In this document: piece after piece, positions 1 to 12,738 of the stretch | How the letters are laid out: each line of letters begins with the position of its first letter | Numbering within the stretch: the stretch's first letter is position 1 | Source of the DNA: Dacryopinax spathularia | Lineage: Eukaryota > Basidiomycota > Dacrymycetes > Dacrymycetales > Dacrymycetaceae | Length of the DNA stretch: 64,000 bases | NCBI GenBank assembly: GCA_037974965.1 | Contig: JBBPFI010000002.1 | Coordinates: 1,488,001 to 1,552,000 of the forward strand | Direction: 5' to 3' | Position numbers and translations under genes: made by a program | Notes under the pieces: generated by a model | What the model saw: the letters and a program-made list of their open reading frames with translations, nothing else | Told to the model about the DNA's origin: nothing | The model's database searches: none

Positions 1-168
1 TCCCGAATGTGGAGTTGGAAACTGCCTTTTTGGAGGTGTCGATTGCCCCATTAGGAGGGGTCATGTTGAGCTTCCCGAGTCCCACGTAAGGAACACCTCG
101 CGTACATATCGATGGACAATTCAGTTGCGCAAAGCTGGACGTGAAAGCGACACATTCAACGTTAAACT

Positions 169-2270
169 TTACACCCTAGTCTCGTTGCCTCTGACCATCC
201 AGAACATGCAGCGATCCTTGTACCACTGAGTGAACGGTTCCTCGGTACTCGCCGTCCTGTTGTCCGAGAGGTTGGGATCTTCCGAGATCACGACACGCTC
301 TCCCGCTCCCCAATTCGTCCACTCCGGCGAGTACGGCATCTTGTAGGTTGAAGGATTGCCGGATTTCGCGAAGGATGTCCAATAGGCAATCAGCTCCTCA
401 TTGACTAGCTTCTCAGTCGCGTTGAAACCGCGGAATCCTCCTCCCCTATGAAAATGTGTCAGCAAGACTTCATCGGCCGCAGGACATCCACGCACGAAGG
501 TCCTGCCAACTTCGTAAGCACCTTTATCCAAGGCAACTCTAGGAAGGCAGCGTACCATCAAATAGGTAGAAAACATCGGAGCCGTGGCCCACTCCAATGT
601 ATGGGGTCGCAGCGAGGGCGACCGGATTTGGCACGTTGAACCTGTGGCAGTTTGATGAGTGCTAGGATAGAGAAGAGAAGACAAGGCACGGTAGATACCG
701 GAAGTTGTAAGTATTCTCCTGACCGAGGTTATAGCTGAAGTTCGCGAGATACCAGTCCCTGAACAACCAATGAGTGCGTGTAGAGGTGGGAGCCAGGTCA
801 AGTCGCACATGCAACCGAACTCAATGTCCGCATGTATGGTCGCACATCGCTCATAGTTGTTAGGGAATGGGCTTCCTGGCAAGGACGGATCCGGATAGAA
901 CTGCAGAAGTGCATCGATGGTAGCATTTGACTTGCGGAGGTTAGCAAGGAGGGTACACTTCACTGTTTACGAACATACCAAGTGCTTGTACCTTTGCGTG
1001 AGGCAGGCAATCAAATCCGCATCGGTTGGTCCAGTAGTATTGACGCCAGCAAACGTCCGTCCGTCATTCGTGCAGTGACCGCCAATATAGTTGACCTTGC
1101 TGAACTTGCCCTGCGGGATGAGAAGCGAGACAAGATCGGGGAGAAAATCGCCGTCGATGATGACCTCCCAGGCTCCCAGCGTAATGTTGTTGATTGCCTT
1201 GATTAAGGTGTCCAGTGGGGCTGCGCGTAAGCAGGACATGGAGGTGTTGTCCAGTGGGCATCCAGTCTTGTTCATGAGCTCGGCTGCCATACCGGTCAGC
1301 CTGGGCAAGATCCTCTAATGCATGATACCTCACCAAAGTATCCCTCGATCTCATAGTCCAAGAAAACCGGACCGTACCCGATGGATTGGGCGATGGCGCC
1401 TTGGAAGGGTGCACCTTTGCTGCCCCCGTATGCCTTACTCAAGATCAGACACATGGACAAGGCATTGTATGACTGCCTACCGTCATCTGCAGCACTACAC
1501 TAGCGCCCCCAGCGGATTCACCAGAAATGGTGATTTGTTCGCCGTCGCCGCCGAAGAAATGAATGTTGCGTTTCACCCATTCGATTGCTGCGCGCTGATC
1601 AAGCAGACCGGTGTTCAAATCACCATCCTCTTGCACAAAGTGACCGCCGACGAAGCCGAACAGATTCAGACGATAGGCGAAGTTGATCGCAATGACATCG
1701 CCGGTTTGATGTACCCAGTCGTACATAGGCTGCGTTGCAGGATTCTGTGGATGATTAGCCCAGACTTCCGCAAGAGGTTAGACTCATCTTACTCCACCAA
1801 TGAATCCACCTCCGTAGATGAACATGATCACGGGAAGATTGTCCCCTTCCTTTGCCCATGACGGCTTCCAGATGTTGAGGGTCAGGCAGTCTGCATCACC
1901 GTTAACATAACTTGAAGGGGCGCATTACGACCTGCAGACCTTCAGATTGGAGTGATGTATTGCCGGGTTGCTGAATGCATGGCAGGCCAAAGTTCCTAGC
2001 ATCCTCTACGTCGACCCAGCCGTCGTTCTTCACACTTTCATCGAGCCGGCGAGGTGCGCGGAACCGCAGCTCACGAAGAGGTGGTTGAGCATAGGGAATC
2101 TTTCCAAAGAAGGTTACGGAGGTATCGCCATCGCCAGCCGGTGATGTATCATTGCCAGCATAGGCGGCGTAGCCCAGGTTCACGACTGGACCAAGGGGCG
2201 ATGTCAACTTCGGCAAGTCCCACGCAACGGCGGACCAGGCAAGAGTAAGGAACGCAAGAAGAGCCGCCAT
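169..2270 (-). CDS. Secreted type-B carboxylesterase/lipase
   Basis: Hydrolyses carboxylic esters; probably secreted. The start at 2270 opens with a hydrophobic signal peptide (MAALLAFLTLAWSAVAW). A 49 bp intron (1891-1939) restores the family motif SEDCLTLNIW. Next come the oxyanion-hole GGGF segment, a 48 bp intron (1745-1792) and the nucleophile elbow GESAGG near 1540. The acid residue appears to be Asp in TNDGRTF, where many relatives have Glu. The His lies in GVGHGSD near 575. The C-terminus ends at a TAA at 169-171. Two junctions are unclear: one near 1270-1400, and one after the VFYLF segment around 430-545, where the best GT..AG pair is out of phase by one base. The exact exon set there is unproven and a frameshift cannot be excluded. 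Family assignment is firm; substrate unknown. Confidence 0.85.
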
Positions 2271-2760
2271 GTCTGTTCCGAAGCAGAATGCCCTATGACG
2301 CTAGCCGCGCCCCTCTGTCCGCTTTATACTGCGTGGTCCGCTGCATGTTGCGCATTCTTAGACCAGCGTCTGCCTTATGGCGTAGGATAGATCATTGTGT
2401 AGCGTAGTGCGCAACAAAAGTTGAGTTCGGCGAATAGGTACGCCGACGCGACTGAGAAGTCGGACGCAATCGCTCATTGTGCTTCTTTTCGCACAAGAAG
2501 GCGGAAGCGGCCCGGACCGAACGGCCACACACACGGTGAACCATTCATTCAACAACAAGCCCCACTAAACCTAATCACGTTATCCTGGCACCCCATGGGG
2601 AAATCTTCGCAGTGATTCTCCAGCTCGCTGTGATGTCTTGCCAGAAAGTTGGAGACCATGGCATTATTACATCGTTAATGCTACACTGAATACAAATGTT
2701 CGAATCGATATCACACAACACACCACCACATCCTCTATGGGATGCGGGCCGAATCCCCAT
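2271..2760. other. Intergenic: esterase promoter and Rse1 3' flank
   Basis: This 490 bp gap holds the esterase core promoter next to 2270 and the downstream flank of the Rse1 gene, which ends at 2761. No further gene is visible. Confidence 0.5.
2322..2328 (-). promoter_or_regulatory. TATA box of the carboxylesterase gene
   Basis: On the minus strand this reads TATAAAG, about 52 bp before the esterase start codon. The spacing fits a fungal core promoter with a short leader. Confidence 0.45.
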
Positions 2761-5700
2761 TTAGAAACCAGTAGTTGTTACTCTCAGCTGCTCCAGCTTC
2801 TTTAACACCTCCGAGTATGTTCTATCCAGTTCTGCAGCGATGCTCTGTTGCTTTTGCGTTGGTAATAGGGAAAAGAGCTCGCAAAGATCTCCATCCACCA
2901 CGGACTTCACGGGCACGTAGTAACCGCGATATGCCAGATGGTCTCGGCCGACAAGACTCGGCGCCTCGGTCCGCATGTGCTGCTCCAATGTTCGGATGAA
3001 GTCCACGTCTTCCTTCGATATGAACGGAATGAGCACGCCGATTGTGCCGTGCAGCCCCGTATACAGAACGATGTCTCGACCTCCAGCGACTAGCGCAGCT
3101 TTATGCATTGATGTGACAATGTCGCCGACGTAGTAGTGAGCGAGCATGTCGGTCTTGTGCGGAGCACCATTGAACAGGCTTTTCTCGTGCAAGATGCCGG
3201 CACCAGTTGGGTCTTCGTCGACCTGTTCGCTGACTTTGGATGGAAGTCGGTTTACGAAAACGTTTCCGAATCGATCACCAGCGCAGACAGTGTCATAGTC
3301 GACCATCGTCTGAGCCGTAATCCATCGCGGTTGCGTGTCATCAGCGAAGACAAGCAAACGATTCTCGGGTGGCTTGTAGGTCGCGTAGTACACGGATTCT
3401 GCCATATCGCCAACTAGGATACGAGATCCTTGCGTGTTCAGAGCGACTACGGCAGTCGCGAAGCTCTTGTTTTCGCATTTTCGCAGAAGCCGCTTTTTCC
3501 CCATGTCGAATATCCGCAGAGCTTTGCCAACACCAGCGACTAGTCTCCCCTGGAAGGATAACAGAGCCAGAGGTACGTCGTCCAGTTCCGTCTTATGGAG
3601 GAACTCCAACTGTGAGCCGTCTTCGGATATCTTGTACGTGCGCAGGAAGCCACTCTTGCACGATTTTGGATTGACGATGACATCCTGAGCTGTACCGACG
3701 ACGAGGAACAGCTCTCCAGGCCTGGCAACGAATGTTGTTATGGCCAGCGAAAATGCCGCTTCGTTGTTGTCGAGTGGCACGTCCAGCACGGTTCGCACGT
3801 TGACGGGGTCGACCACTTGAATGCAGCTAGCCCAGGTCCCAGCATCGGCGCGAGGGCGCCCGAAGATCTCAGCGGGGAGGTCAACGACTTCCTGATCGAT
3901 CCGCTGCCCTGTCGAACGGAGCTTCTGGAGCTTCTTGTCGATCGCTTCGGGCGACAATACCCGGTGGTCTGACTCGATGACGTAGAAAAGAGGTTGAGTT
4001 GGATGCTGCAACATCTTTCGTGGGGTGTACGATAGCGGTATGACGTCTTGCTTTAGCTTTTGCCCAAGGTTTGGAACCTGGAATATCCTGTCATCAGAGT
4101 CAGCAAAAATTCGCGTGAAATAACGATGAAGGAATGAAGGTTCAGTAGGAACAATTGATAATATAACAAAACGGTCGCCATTTGCAATTGCATCGGGATC
4201 CCATGTACTCATCACAGAAGAAGGGAAGCTGGGAATTGAACTCACCTCAAGACGTTCCCGCTGATACCGATCAGGCCTTCTGGACAGAGTTCTGCCGAGA
4301 AGCTCCATGCGTATTCCAGAGGATCGAAGATGAGCGGCGTGAAGTGAAGCAAGTTTTGGTAGGTATAGTTGAGCCAGGAGCGAGACGATAGCGCAAGAAT
4401 ACTCGGGGAGCCGTGAACATTGACGCGTATTAAGCGGACTGGTCGGGAACCCAAGAAACGTGTTCGCGTGTCAGTAAGCTGTCCATTGACCGGGTCTAGC
4501 ACTGTCCGAAGGAGAACACCGTTCGTGAGACCGATATTGACAAACATTGTTGGCTGGTTCTTGTCGATACTGGCATCCATGATATCGGCGATGCAGAGAG
4601 AGGAAGGAGGGGCGGTAAGGGCTTGCAGACTGATGTTCTCCAGGGTGGTATCCGGGTCCAGGGAGATGATGCGGACAGTTTGATCTTCGCAGCCAACAGC
4701 CTAAACACAATCAGCAAATGTATGCAAGACAAAAAGATGTGAACGCACCAGATATGGTGTCCTTTGGCGACCTTCCGGCACTTCAGCTATGCTCATGGCC
4801 AGAACCCCACTGCCCAGCGCTTTCCGATCCTGATATTCATTCAACTGTCCCTCCAGATCCAGCTCGAAGTAGACGAGCTGCGCTGAACTCAGAGCGATGA
4901 CGACCTGGCGGGTATTTGTCGTTGCTGCGACGATGGTCGTGTGCTGAGGACAGCGCCACTCGTTTACTCGTCGGTCCGCGAGGACATGTCGGATACCATG
5001 CGGGTAAACTTGAAGCAGCGAGTCTTCCCCGATTTGTTGGACGGCGATTGTCGGCGACGAAGACAAGAAACCGGTATCGGACACTTCTTCGATCGTCTCG
5101 CCAATTGACAATACCAGGGTACCGTTGATGAAAGATAGGATGATGTATGCGTCGTATTGGTCTAGTTGAGAGGTCAATGAGTCACCTGCAGATGAGTAAG
5201 GTAGGTGCGCGTACCTTCAGCCTTAAGCTTGACTGTCCAGACAGCATTGGGTATACCAGGCAGCTCGGAGCTGACCGTCTCCTCAACATCCAGACCATGC
5301 CTCAACATCCTAAACGAACTCCTAGCCCCACGCCCACAAGCAGCAAAGATCTGTGGTGTGTCGGTATTCAGAAGATTCGTGACCTTAGCATCGACTATCG
5401 GATCGAAGCTGCTCAGTTCGTCGGCAAGGACCAAGTTCTCCAATGGCCGAGGACGGAAATAGGCTTGAGGTAGTGGGTTTGCCATTCCGTTATCTGGGTA
5501 TGAAGCGGAAGAATACTCGAGTTCGTCGTCGTCATCACCGAGCTTTTGGAATTGGTATAGGTAGCTAGAAGGAAATTGTGAGCGAGTTATTCACAGTGTT
5601 GCAAAAGGGGACGCACTGATTGCCGAACTCTGACCCCACGAACAAGAAACCAGATTTGAGGATGCACAAGCTGGATGCAACCGGCACCGTGTCGAAGTAC

Positions 5701-6809
5701 TTGATCTTCAACGCCTTCACCTCCTCATCCTCGTGCTCCATTGTGACCTTGAACAGGTCTCCATCCTCGCTCTGTAATAGGAAGAAGAACGCGCCCTTCA
5801 TCTTGTGCATGACAGCCGCAACGATGATGACTTCTCTTGAGCGCTCGTCCAAGGGGTGTCGTCGTCTTGGGATAGGCACTCGATGTTGCGGTGCGTCCAT
5901 ATGCCGCCATATGATGTAGCCTTCGCAGCAGATAAGGACTCCGGATGGACCGTCGTGCTTCGCTTCAGACGAAGTCTGACCACCAGGCACCTGCAGAAGC
6001 ATATTTGCCCGCTTGTCTGTCGGTTCGCTCCATTTCCTCACAACGTGATTCAGGCCCAAGTCGAGTTCGTAGAATGTCAACATCTGGACCAGTGTCAACC
6101 ACAGCAATCTGGGGAAGTCGTTGAACAAACCCACCTTCTCGGTATTCTTGAACGCTTCACCGGTCGGATCCTGGTCGGACTCACTGTAGTCCACCTCAAG
6201 GGCGGCAAACAGTGGGTTCTCGAAGCCCACATCGACTCCTACGATGTGATGTATAATCGCATGGTTCTTGTGGGCTTCTAGGGGACTCGAAATTGTCAAG
6301 TTGGCGGCAGCGTCACGATTGAGGATATAGACCAGCTTCGCCTTCTCCATGGCGGCGATCATGACGCTTCGTCCCTTCGGGTCGACTGCCAAATATTGAC
6401 CGGGCACTATCCGTCGCACGCCGGACTTTCCATATGTTTCTTGGTGGAGCTTGACGAACGTATTTGCCTTCGGGTCGTATTCGAGGATGACAAGCCGTCC
6501 AGAATCGGACCCAACAATGGCATAGTCTAGCGCGCAGGATAGTCAGGACACCGCCTTCACAGCTCGTGGAGAACGACACGCACCTTTGGTACCGCCCGTC
6601 AGCCTAAAAGCCACCAACGACCGAATAGTACCAAACACATCATGCGTCAAGACAGTCGACACCTTCCCAGTATTCGGATCCGGCTTAAGCAGCTCAAGTC
6701 TCGTGCCTCTCGAGACGATAATCTCCTGCGCCCGCACACCCGAAAAGTTGCCCACGATAGCCTGGGTGATGGCCGTCGGCGGCTGGAGGGTGAGATTGTA
6801 CAGATGCAT
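2761..6809 (-). CDS. RSE1: Splicing factor 3B subunit 3 (Rse1/SF3B3/SAP130)
   Basis: Scaffold of the U2 snRNP SF3b complex, which helps recognise the branch point in the nucleus. The protein follows human SF3B3 almost end to end: MHLYNLTLQ at the start, [72 protein letters not shown], and a C-terminus close to [11 protein letters not shown] and [16 protein letters not shown]. It forms the three beta-propellers and CPSF-A C-terminal region of the DDB1/CPSF160 family. Several short introns lie between about 4240 and 6600. The start at 6809 was chosen because homologues begin at MxLYNLTLQ, although the frame stays open to a Met at 6941. The downstream minus-strand neighbour Vps16 ends only 230 bp upstream. 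Length is close to the usual 1,200 residues. Confidence 0.95.
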
Positions 6810-7038
6810 CGCGGGATCTTTGCAGGATTGGGACTCAGTGAAGAGGTCTTGTATCCTGCAGCAGCGTGCAAATGCCTTTGTGAAGTGGCGAAGGTCGGTG
6901 ACTTCCTCGGATTCGCGATTTCTCAACGCGTGCGGAAGCAATTCGGAATTTTAGCAACTCCGAGCCGAGGAGGAGAAGCGAGTCCAAAGCCAGGACCACA
7001 CGGGATACATGCTACAAGAGAAATTACAGGAGGGTATA

Positions 7039-10000
7039 CTATCTAGTATTCATAGTCGAAGCGATCTGGTCCAGCTCCCTCTGGACAAGATTATTCGGTG
7101 CCATCCTCCTCAATTGACTACGAGCATGATCAGCATCCACCCCCGCTCCGATACAGCAGAAAGCACTCACTCGAGTCTCGTCCGATCCCCTCGTTCCTTA
7201 CATTCCGCCCCAGCAGCCCTCCAGTCCCCGCATTTGATATACAAGTCCACGCGCTGTTTCGCATCGCACCGCGGTACGAACGCCTTGGCTTGGTTCGGGA
7301 ACCCCTTGGCCACGAGGTGGTTCACGAACGGTTCGTAGCCGATCGGGCTGCGTTTTTGTTTTGCGAAGGTCTCGAGGCCTTCCCAGTCGTGCGCTTCCGT
7401 CAGGGCGTGGAGCTTGATGTACCAGAACCTGCTGCCTTTCAGCACGGTCTTTGTGGAGGAAGGTGAAGGGCGGCGTACCGCTTGTCAGGGACTTTCCAGT
7501 CACTCCGCACTTTTTCGGCTTTCTTCGATTGGCCAGTTGCGATACACTTATGGATCGTCTCGTTCACGCTAAGACCGATGAACTGGACCCTGCCATCGGC
7601 GTCTTTCTCGTAGGCTTGCTGTAACAGCAATAGCTTGGCGTGCTCGTCCATCATCTGCAAGCTGTCAGGCCTCTGCATGAAGGGAAGAGGAGACGAAGGG
7701 CGTACCCGAGCTTCGAACGCCCTATCCTTATCTTCCGAAAAGAACTTGCCCGCAGCCCTAATAGCCGCAGTCCTTTCTACCAGATCCTAGAATCCAATCA
7801 ATCTCAGCACCCTTCCTCATACCAACAGGCCAGAAAATAAAATAAAGAGTGAACGTACGGTAGCCTCCGCCGCCTCCTGCAACTTCAGCACCGCACTCTC
7901 CGTCCTTCTATCGTCCTGGAAGTAGAAGTCCCTCAACAACTCCCGATTCTGCTGTCTTGCGTATACTTGTAACAGGTTTGCGGCTGGTACGAGGTCGGGT
8001 CCCCCGTCTTCGATGAGGCGGAAGAAGTCGCCCAGGTTTAGGCGGCGTTTCAGGCTCAGCAATACATGATACACTATCCACCGAGTCAGCGGGAGAAGAG
8101 AAGAGAAACCAGAAGTGCGAGCGCAAGGGAGAAAGGAAGGATTGGGAGCTCACCCATATCCGTATCCCCACTATCAATAGCCTTCTTCAACGCCAACCGA
8201 TCCTCCTTCATACTCAACAAAAGCGGCACCTGATCCTCCGCCCTCGGCTCAAACTCCAAAAGCATCGTAGCGAGCCTCGTCCGGCCCAACTGCCAAGCCC
8301 GCCTCGCAATATCCGCATAGCTCACTCCGTACTGCCCGCGGAACTTGGACACGATGGTGCGGCAGAGCAGGTCGTCGTCTTTCTCGCTGCTGGGGGGAGC
8401 GGCAGTTTTGGACTGGGATTGGGAGATCTTGGCGCATGCCCAGTGTTTCAGGACGGGGTCGGCTTTGAGTTGGAGGTAGCTGGAGATGCGGAGGGCGAGG
8501 AGATGCAGGTTGCGGGCTGTGAGGCGGGCGATGAGGTGCTCGGGCGAGGTGTGTTGATATCTGCGCGCATGGTCAGTTTTCCCCTCTCTTCTGTCTACGG
8601 GTCAAGATGGAGCGCAACTGGGTATAGGTGATGGGTATCCCGATCTCGTAGTACCGCGCAGCATTAAGAACCTTCAACGTCTGCCCGACCGCAACAAACT
8701 CCGACGGGTCATACAAATCCAAAAACGCCCTTCCAAACGAGGCCGCCTACCCACTCGCTCATCAGCACTCCCCACTTCCCACGAAAGAGAAACTACAGAC
8801 GTTAAGCAGCTTTTTCTGCCAGTACGGCTCCCATTCCTGAGCCGCAGCGTCGATACATGCGTCCACGGCCGCCGCAAGCTCGGGCCGGATACTCCGGATG
8901 TTCTCGTCTGCTTTTGGGGACTTGCGCTCAAAGTGGGTGAGGGCGTCGAACAGGGTTGCGGCGGGGGAGGTGGAGCCGGGGCGGAAGACGGCGTCGGTTG
9001 ATGCTGCGCGGGTTTCGTTGGGTTAGCTAGGACGAAGGGAAGGAGGGGGGAGGAGGGGAGGAGAGGACGCACGGGGTACTCGTTGAAGGAGGTCGCATTT
9101 CTCCGCTCCGACTATGCGTACTCCGTCGATCTCTCCGATCGCATGTACCGGTGAAACGTAGTAATACCTTCCTTAACCGTCAGCCAAATCCTCCACAAGA
9201 GAACCCGCAGGCAGTAAGCTGACGCACCTAAGCGAATCCCCCCTCGGACCCATCATCAACACCAAAATATCCCACACCAGCACAAGACTATCATTCCCAC
9301 ACCAGACCATCTGCTTCGGCGGTCCCTCAACGCCCTCAAGCGACAAGTCCGACTCCGCAAGCTCGCCCTGAAAGTCGGACGAGACGACCCAGAGCGTGTT
9401 GGTGGCGGTGAGGAGGGCGAGGGATTTGCCGTTGGGGGAGGGGGCGATTTTGTGGAAGGGGCCGCGGGAGATGCGCTATCCCGAGTGCGTCAGCACGAGG
9501 CGACGGAGGAAGAGAAGAAAAGATGGTAAGAGCAGGGAAGAGGAAGAGGAAGAGGAAGAGGGAGGGGAGGTGAGAGGGACGGACCTGGTCAACGCATTCC
9601 AGGTTGTCGAGTGTCAGGATCGTGCTCTCGCTTGCGATAAGCACTTCCACATGACGACTGACAGTAAGTTCAGGCGGCATAATAGCCCAACAATGCGGAG
9701 GAGCCGACAAGCCTGTCCCACACATCAGCCCAAACCCACCCATACCCAGGAGAGCCACCGCACCAGCACTAGCCAAAACCTGCGCCTTCCCCCCCTCCCA
9801 CCCCCTCACCTCCAAGAAATTCAAATTCCCCGTAATGCCCACAAGGCCCGTCTCGTGCACCTGAGCATCGACGACGCCTTCTTCCTGCGCTTCGGAGCCC
9901 ATGGAGAACTGCTCGTATTCGCCTTGCAGGTCGTATATCCTGTAGAGGCCCTCTTCGTTTAGGACGACGAGCCGCTCGTCGTGTGTCCAGCCCATGCAGA

Positions 10001-10434
10001 TGATCTTGCCTTGGTCCCACTAGCTCATACGCTGAGTGACAAAACCCGGGAGAGAGGTGGGGACGTACGGAGAGAGTTGATATGAGCCCGCCGGAGGAGC
10101 TGTATAACTGGATCTGCGGCTTCGAATAGCGGGATACTCCACTAAGAGCGACGACCTTATGTTCATCCCTTATAACAGCTAGCCAAGCGTCAGCGTCTCA
10201 CTTAGTTCCTCTACACGAAGATACTGACCAAGAGGACCACCATATCGCGCTCCCACTACCTTGTAGTCCGACAAATCCTGTATCTTCCATTGCATAGAGT
10301 AGAGCTCTTGTTTCCTGCATATATCTCAGCTCCAGTCTTGAAGGGTGAGGGAGATGAGATAGGGCGGACCGATAGAAGACGGTTCCATCCTGCATAGGCT
10401 CCCATGTCAGCGTCGGGTGGTCTGTGGGAGCCAT
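7039..10434 (-). CDS. VPS16: Vacuolar sorting protein Vps16 (CORVET/HOPS core)
   Basis: Core subunit of the CORVET and HOPS tethering complexes at endosome and vacuole membranes; it binds the SM protein Vps33. The N-terminal half is a beta-propeller, with recognisable pieces such as TLTWEPMQDGTVFYR, MGWTHDERLVVLNEEGLYR, YEQFSMGSEA and APPHCW. The C-terminal alpha-solenoid carries GVSYADIARRAWQLGRTRLA, LLEFEPRAEDQVPLLLSMK, AIDSGDTDM and KQKRSPIGYEPFV, all close to human VPS16. At least seven short introns are needed. One near 10150-10260 joins GLQ to AVIRDEHKVVALSG in phase. The stop (TAG at 7039-7041) follows a short last exon ending IASTMNTR. The gene is divergent from NMD3 across 380 bp. 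Confidence 0.93.
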
Positions 10435-10814
10435 CTTTGCTCAAGCTCCTTCCTATCCCGAAGCTCGCCTTTCCTTACCCTGCCCTGCCTTGCGAGATGC
10501 GGGGAACAACGCTCAGCGTCACCAACGCGCACCCTCACACCGCTCCCCCGCTGACATAAGCAGTTCTATTCGGTGATCGAAGGTGATCGAGGCCTCCTTA
10601 AGGGCCTCCTCCAAATTTCTGATCCCGAGCGCTTAGCGCTGGTGACTCCAAAGCGCTCTGTGCTTTGCTGAGGAGAGCAGAGCAGGGGACCGAGCGAATA
10701 GACTCCTTCATAAGCAGTCGCAAGCGGGTTGACTGGGCAGCTGCACTTCTCTCCCTCTATCTTTTTCGGCCGTCTACTATCTGCACATATCTTGAATTGG
10801 TATACCACGTTGTT
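10435..10814. promoter_or_regulatory. Divergent promoter between VPS16 and NMD3
   Basis: A 380 bp gap between two start codons. It holds two GGTGATCGA copies exactly 10 bp apart (GATCG at 10575 and 10585) and three AGCGCT palindromes at 10628, 10635 and 10652. The first two AGCGCT copies form an inverted repeat. No clear TATA box is visible, as expected for housekeeping genes. The motif roles are inference. Confidence 0.5.
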
Positions 10815-12627
10815 ATGAGTGGTGGGATGGAATATGTTGCCCCGCCTCTGGTGCATAGGGTGCTTTGCGCAGACTGCGGTATGTCCTCTTTCCTGGCTAA
10901 CGAGGAGTATAAGAAGAGACACTGATAGAAGGACGCAGGCACACCCATCGAGCCCAACTCCGCCAACCTCTGTATCGCCTGTCTCCGGAACACAGTCGAC
11001 ATAACCGAAGGGATCCCAAAACAAGCGACGGTCAACTTCTGCAGGAACTGTGATCGCTACCTTTCCCCGCCTGCGACGTGGACGATCGCCGAGCCCGAAT
11101 CGAGGGAGTTGCTCGCGATATGTCTGAAGAAGCTGAAGGGCTTGAATAAGGTCAGGTTGGTCGATGCGGGGTTCATTTGGACGGAGCCGCATAGTAAGCG
11201 GATTAGGGTCAAGTTGACCATTCAAAAAGAGGTGTGCACCGCATACTTTCCGGTAGAAGAAGCAGCAGCTGATAGAGCGCCAGGTGTTTACCTCGACCAT
11301 CGTACAGCAGATCTTCGAAGTCGAATACGTCGTCGTCCACGGCCAATGCCCCGATTGCACCAAGCTCGCTGCCAAGAACACCTGGAAAGCGATGGTCCAA
11401 GTCCGGCAAAAAGTGAACCACAAGCGCACGTTCCTCTACCTCGAGCAGCTCATCCTCAAACACAACGCGCACAAAGATACGATCAGCATCAAAGAGGCCA
11501 AGGACGGGCTGGACTTTTTCTACGCGCAGAGGAGTCATGCGATCAAGATGGTCGAGTTTTTGGCGGCGGTCGTACCCGTACGGACGAAGAGCAGCGAGCA
11601 GCTGCTTAGTACGGATACACACTCGGGGACGTCGAGCTATAAGTTCACTTATTCGGTCGAGATTATCCCGATATGTAAGGACGATCTGGTCGTCATCCCC
11701 ACCAAACAGGCTCGGTCATTGAGCAACATCCAGTGCGTTTCCCACCCCTCCTCCCTCCTCTCCCTTCTCCTTGCCCAGTTGAGCATATGACTGACCGTGC
11801 TTGCTTGCAGACAACTAACGATCTGCTCACGAGTGGGCAACTCGATCCACCTCCTCGACCCGCAAACCCTCCAAGTAGCCGACGTGACCTCCCCCGTCTA
11901 CTGGCGCGCGCCGTTCGACGCCCTCGCAACAGCAAGCGACACCGTCGAGTTCCTGATCCTGGACATCGAGCCCTCCGGCCCCACACGAGGAAAACATGTG
12001 CTAGCCGACGCGCAAGTCACACCCGTCAACTCATCCCTGGGTGGACAGGCGTCCGAGTTTGTCGGGGACGGGGAAGGACAGAGCTCGATCTTCCACACGA
12101 GGACGCATCTGGGCGGGATCCTCCAACCTGGCGATACTGCATTGGGGTACTTCCTAACGCGGGCAAACTTCAACAACGCCGCGTTCGACACGCTCGACCC
12201 GAACCAACTCCCGGACGTGATACTCGTCAAGAAGACCTACCCGAACAGGCGGAAGAAGGTCAAAGCCCGGAACTGGCGACTCAAGAGTATTGCCAAAGAA
12301 GCCGAGGACCCCTCTGCCGGCGGACATGGCCGGGGCGCGCTGGGCAGGATGGGCGGGGTGGACCAAGCGAAGGTGGAGAGGGACTACGAGATGTTCCTGC
12401 GCGAGCTGGAGGAGGATCCGGAGTTGCGCAGTGCTGTTAATCTTTATAAGGCGGATGGGGAGCCTACGGGGAAGAAGGCGGTGGGGGCGGATGAGATGGA
12501 CGTGGATGGCCAGACGGAGGACGAGGAGGAGCCCGATTTCCCGGAGGTGCAGCTTGATGAGCTGCTGAACGATTTTGAGGATATGTCCATCTCTGGTGAT
12601 GCGCCTGCGTCTGCGGCGGCACACTAG
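10815..12627 (+). CDS. NMD3: 60S ribosomal export adaptor Nmd3
   Basis: Nmd3 binds pre-60S subunits and recruits Crm1 for nuclear export. Four exons splice in phase: 10815-10878, 10939-11231, 11284-11732 and 11811-12627, giving 540 residues (yeast 518, human about 503). The N-terminal zinc-binding region has paired cysteines in CADC, CIAC, CRNC and CPDC. The central region contains VGNSIHLLDP and VADVTSPVYWRAPF, characteristic of the family. The tail is acidic (EDEEEPDFPEVQLDELL) and probably carries the leucine-rich nuclear export signal. It is divergent from VPS16 and converges on the mL45-like gene with only 111 bp between stops. Confidence 0.95.
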
Positions 12628-12738
12628 CTTCAGATGGCGGGGGAGTACGTGGGTGTGCGGGTATTAGTGGTGATTAGATAGCATACATGCGCCGAGCAGA
12701 GTGTGTGCTAACATCTGTACTATTGCTAGTTACGTTCT

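Noticed and set aside
11733-12440. 235-codon plus-strand frame inside NMD3
   Set aside because: It is an alternative frame of NMD3 intron 3 and exon 4. The NMD3 frame carries conserved sequence.
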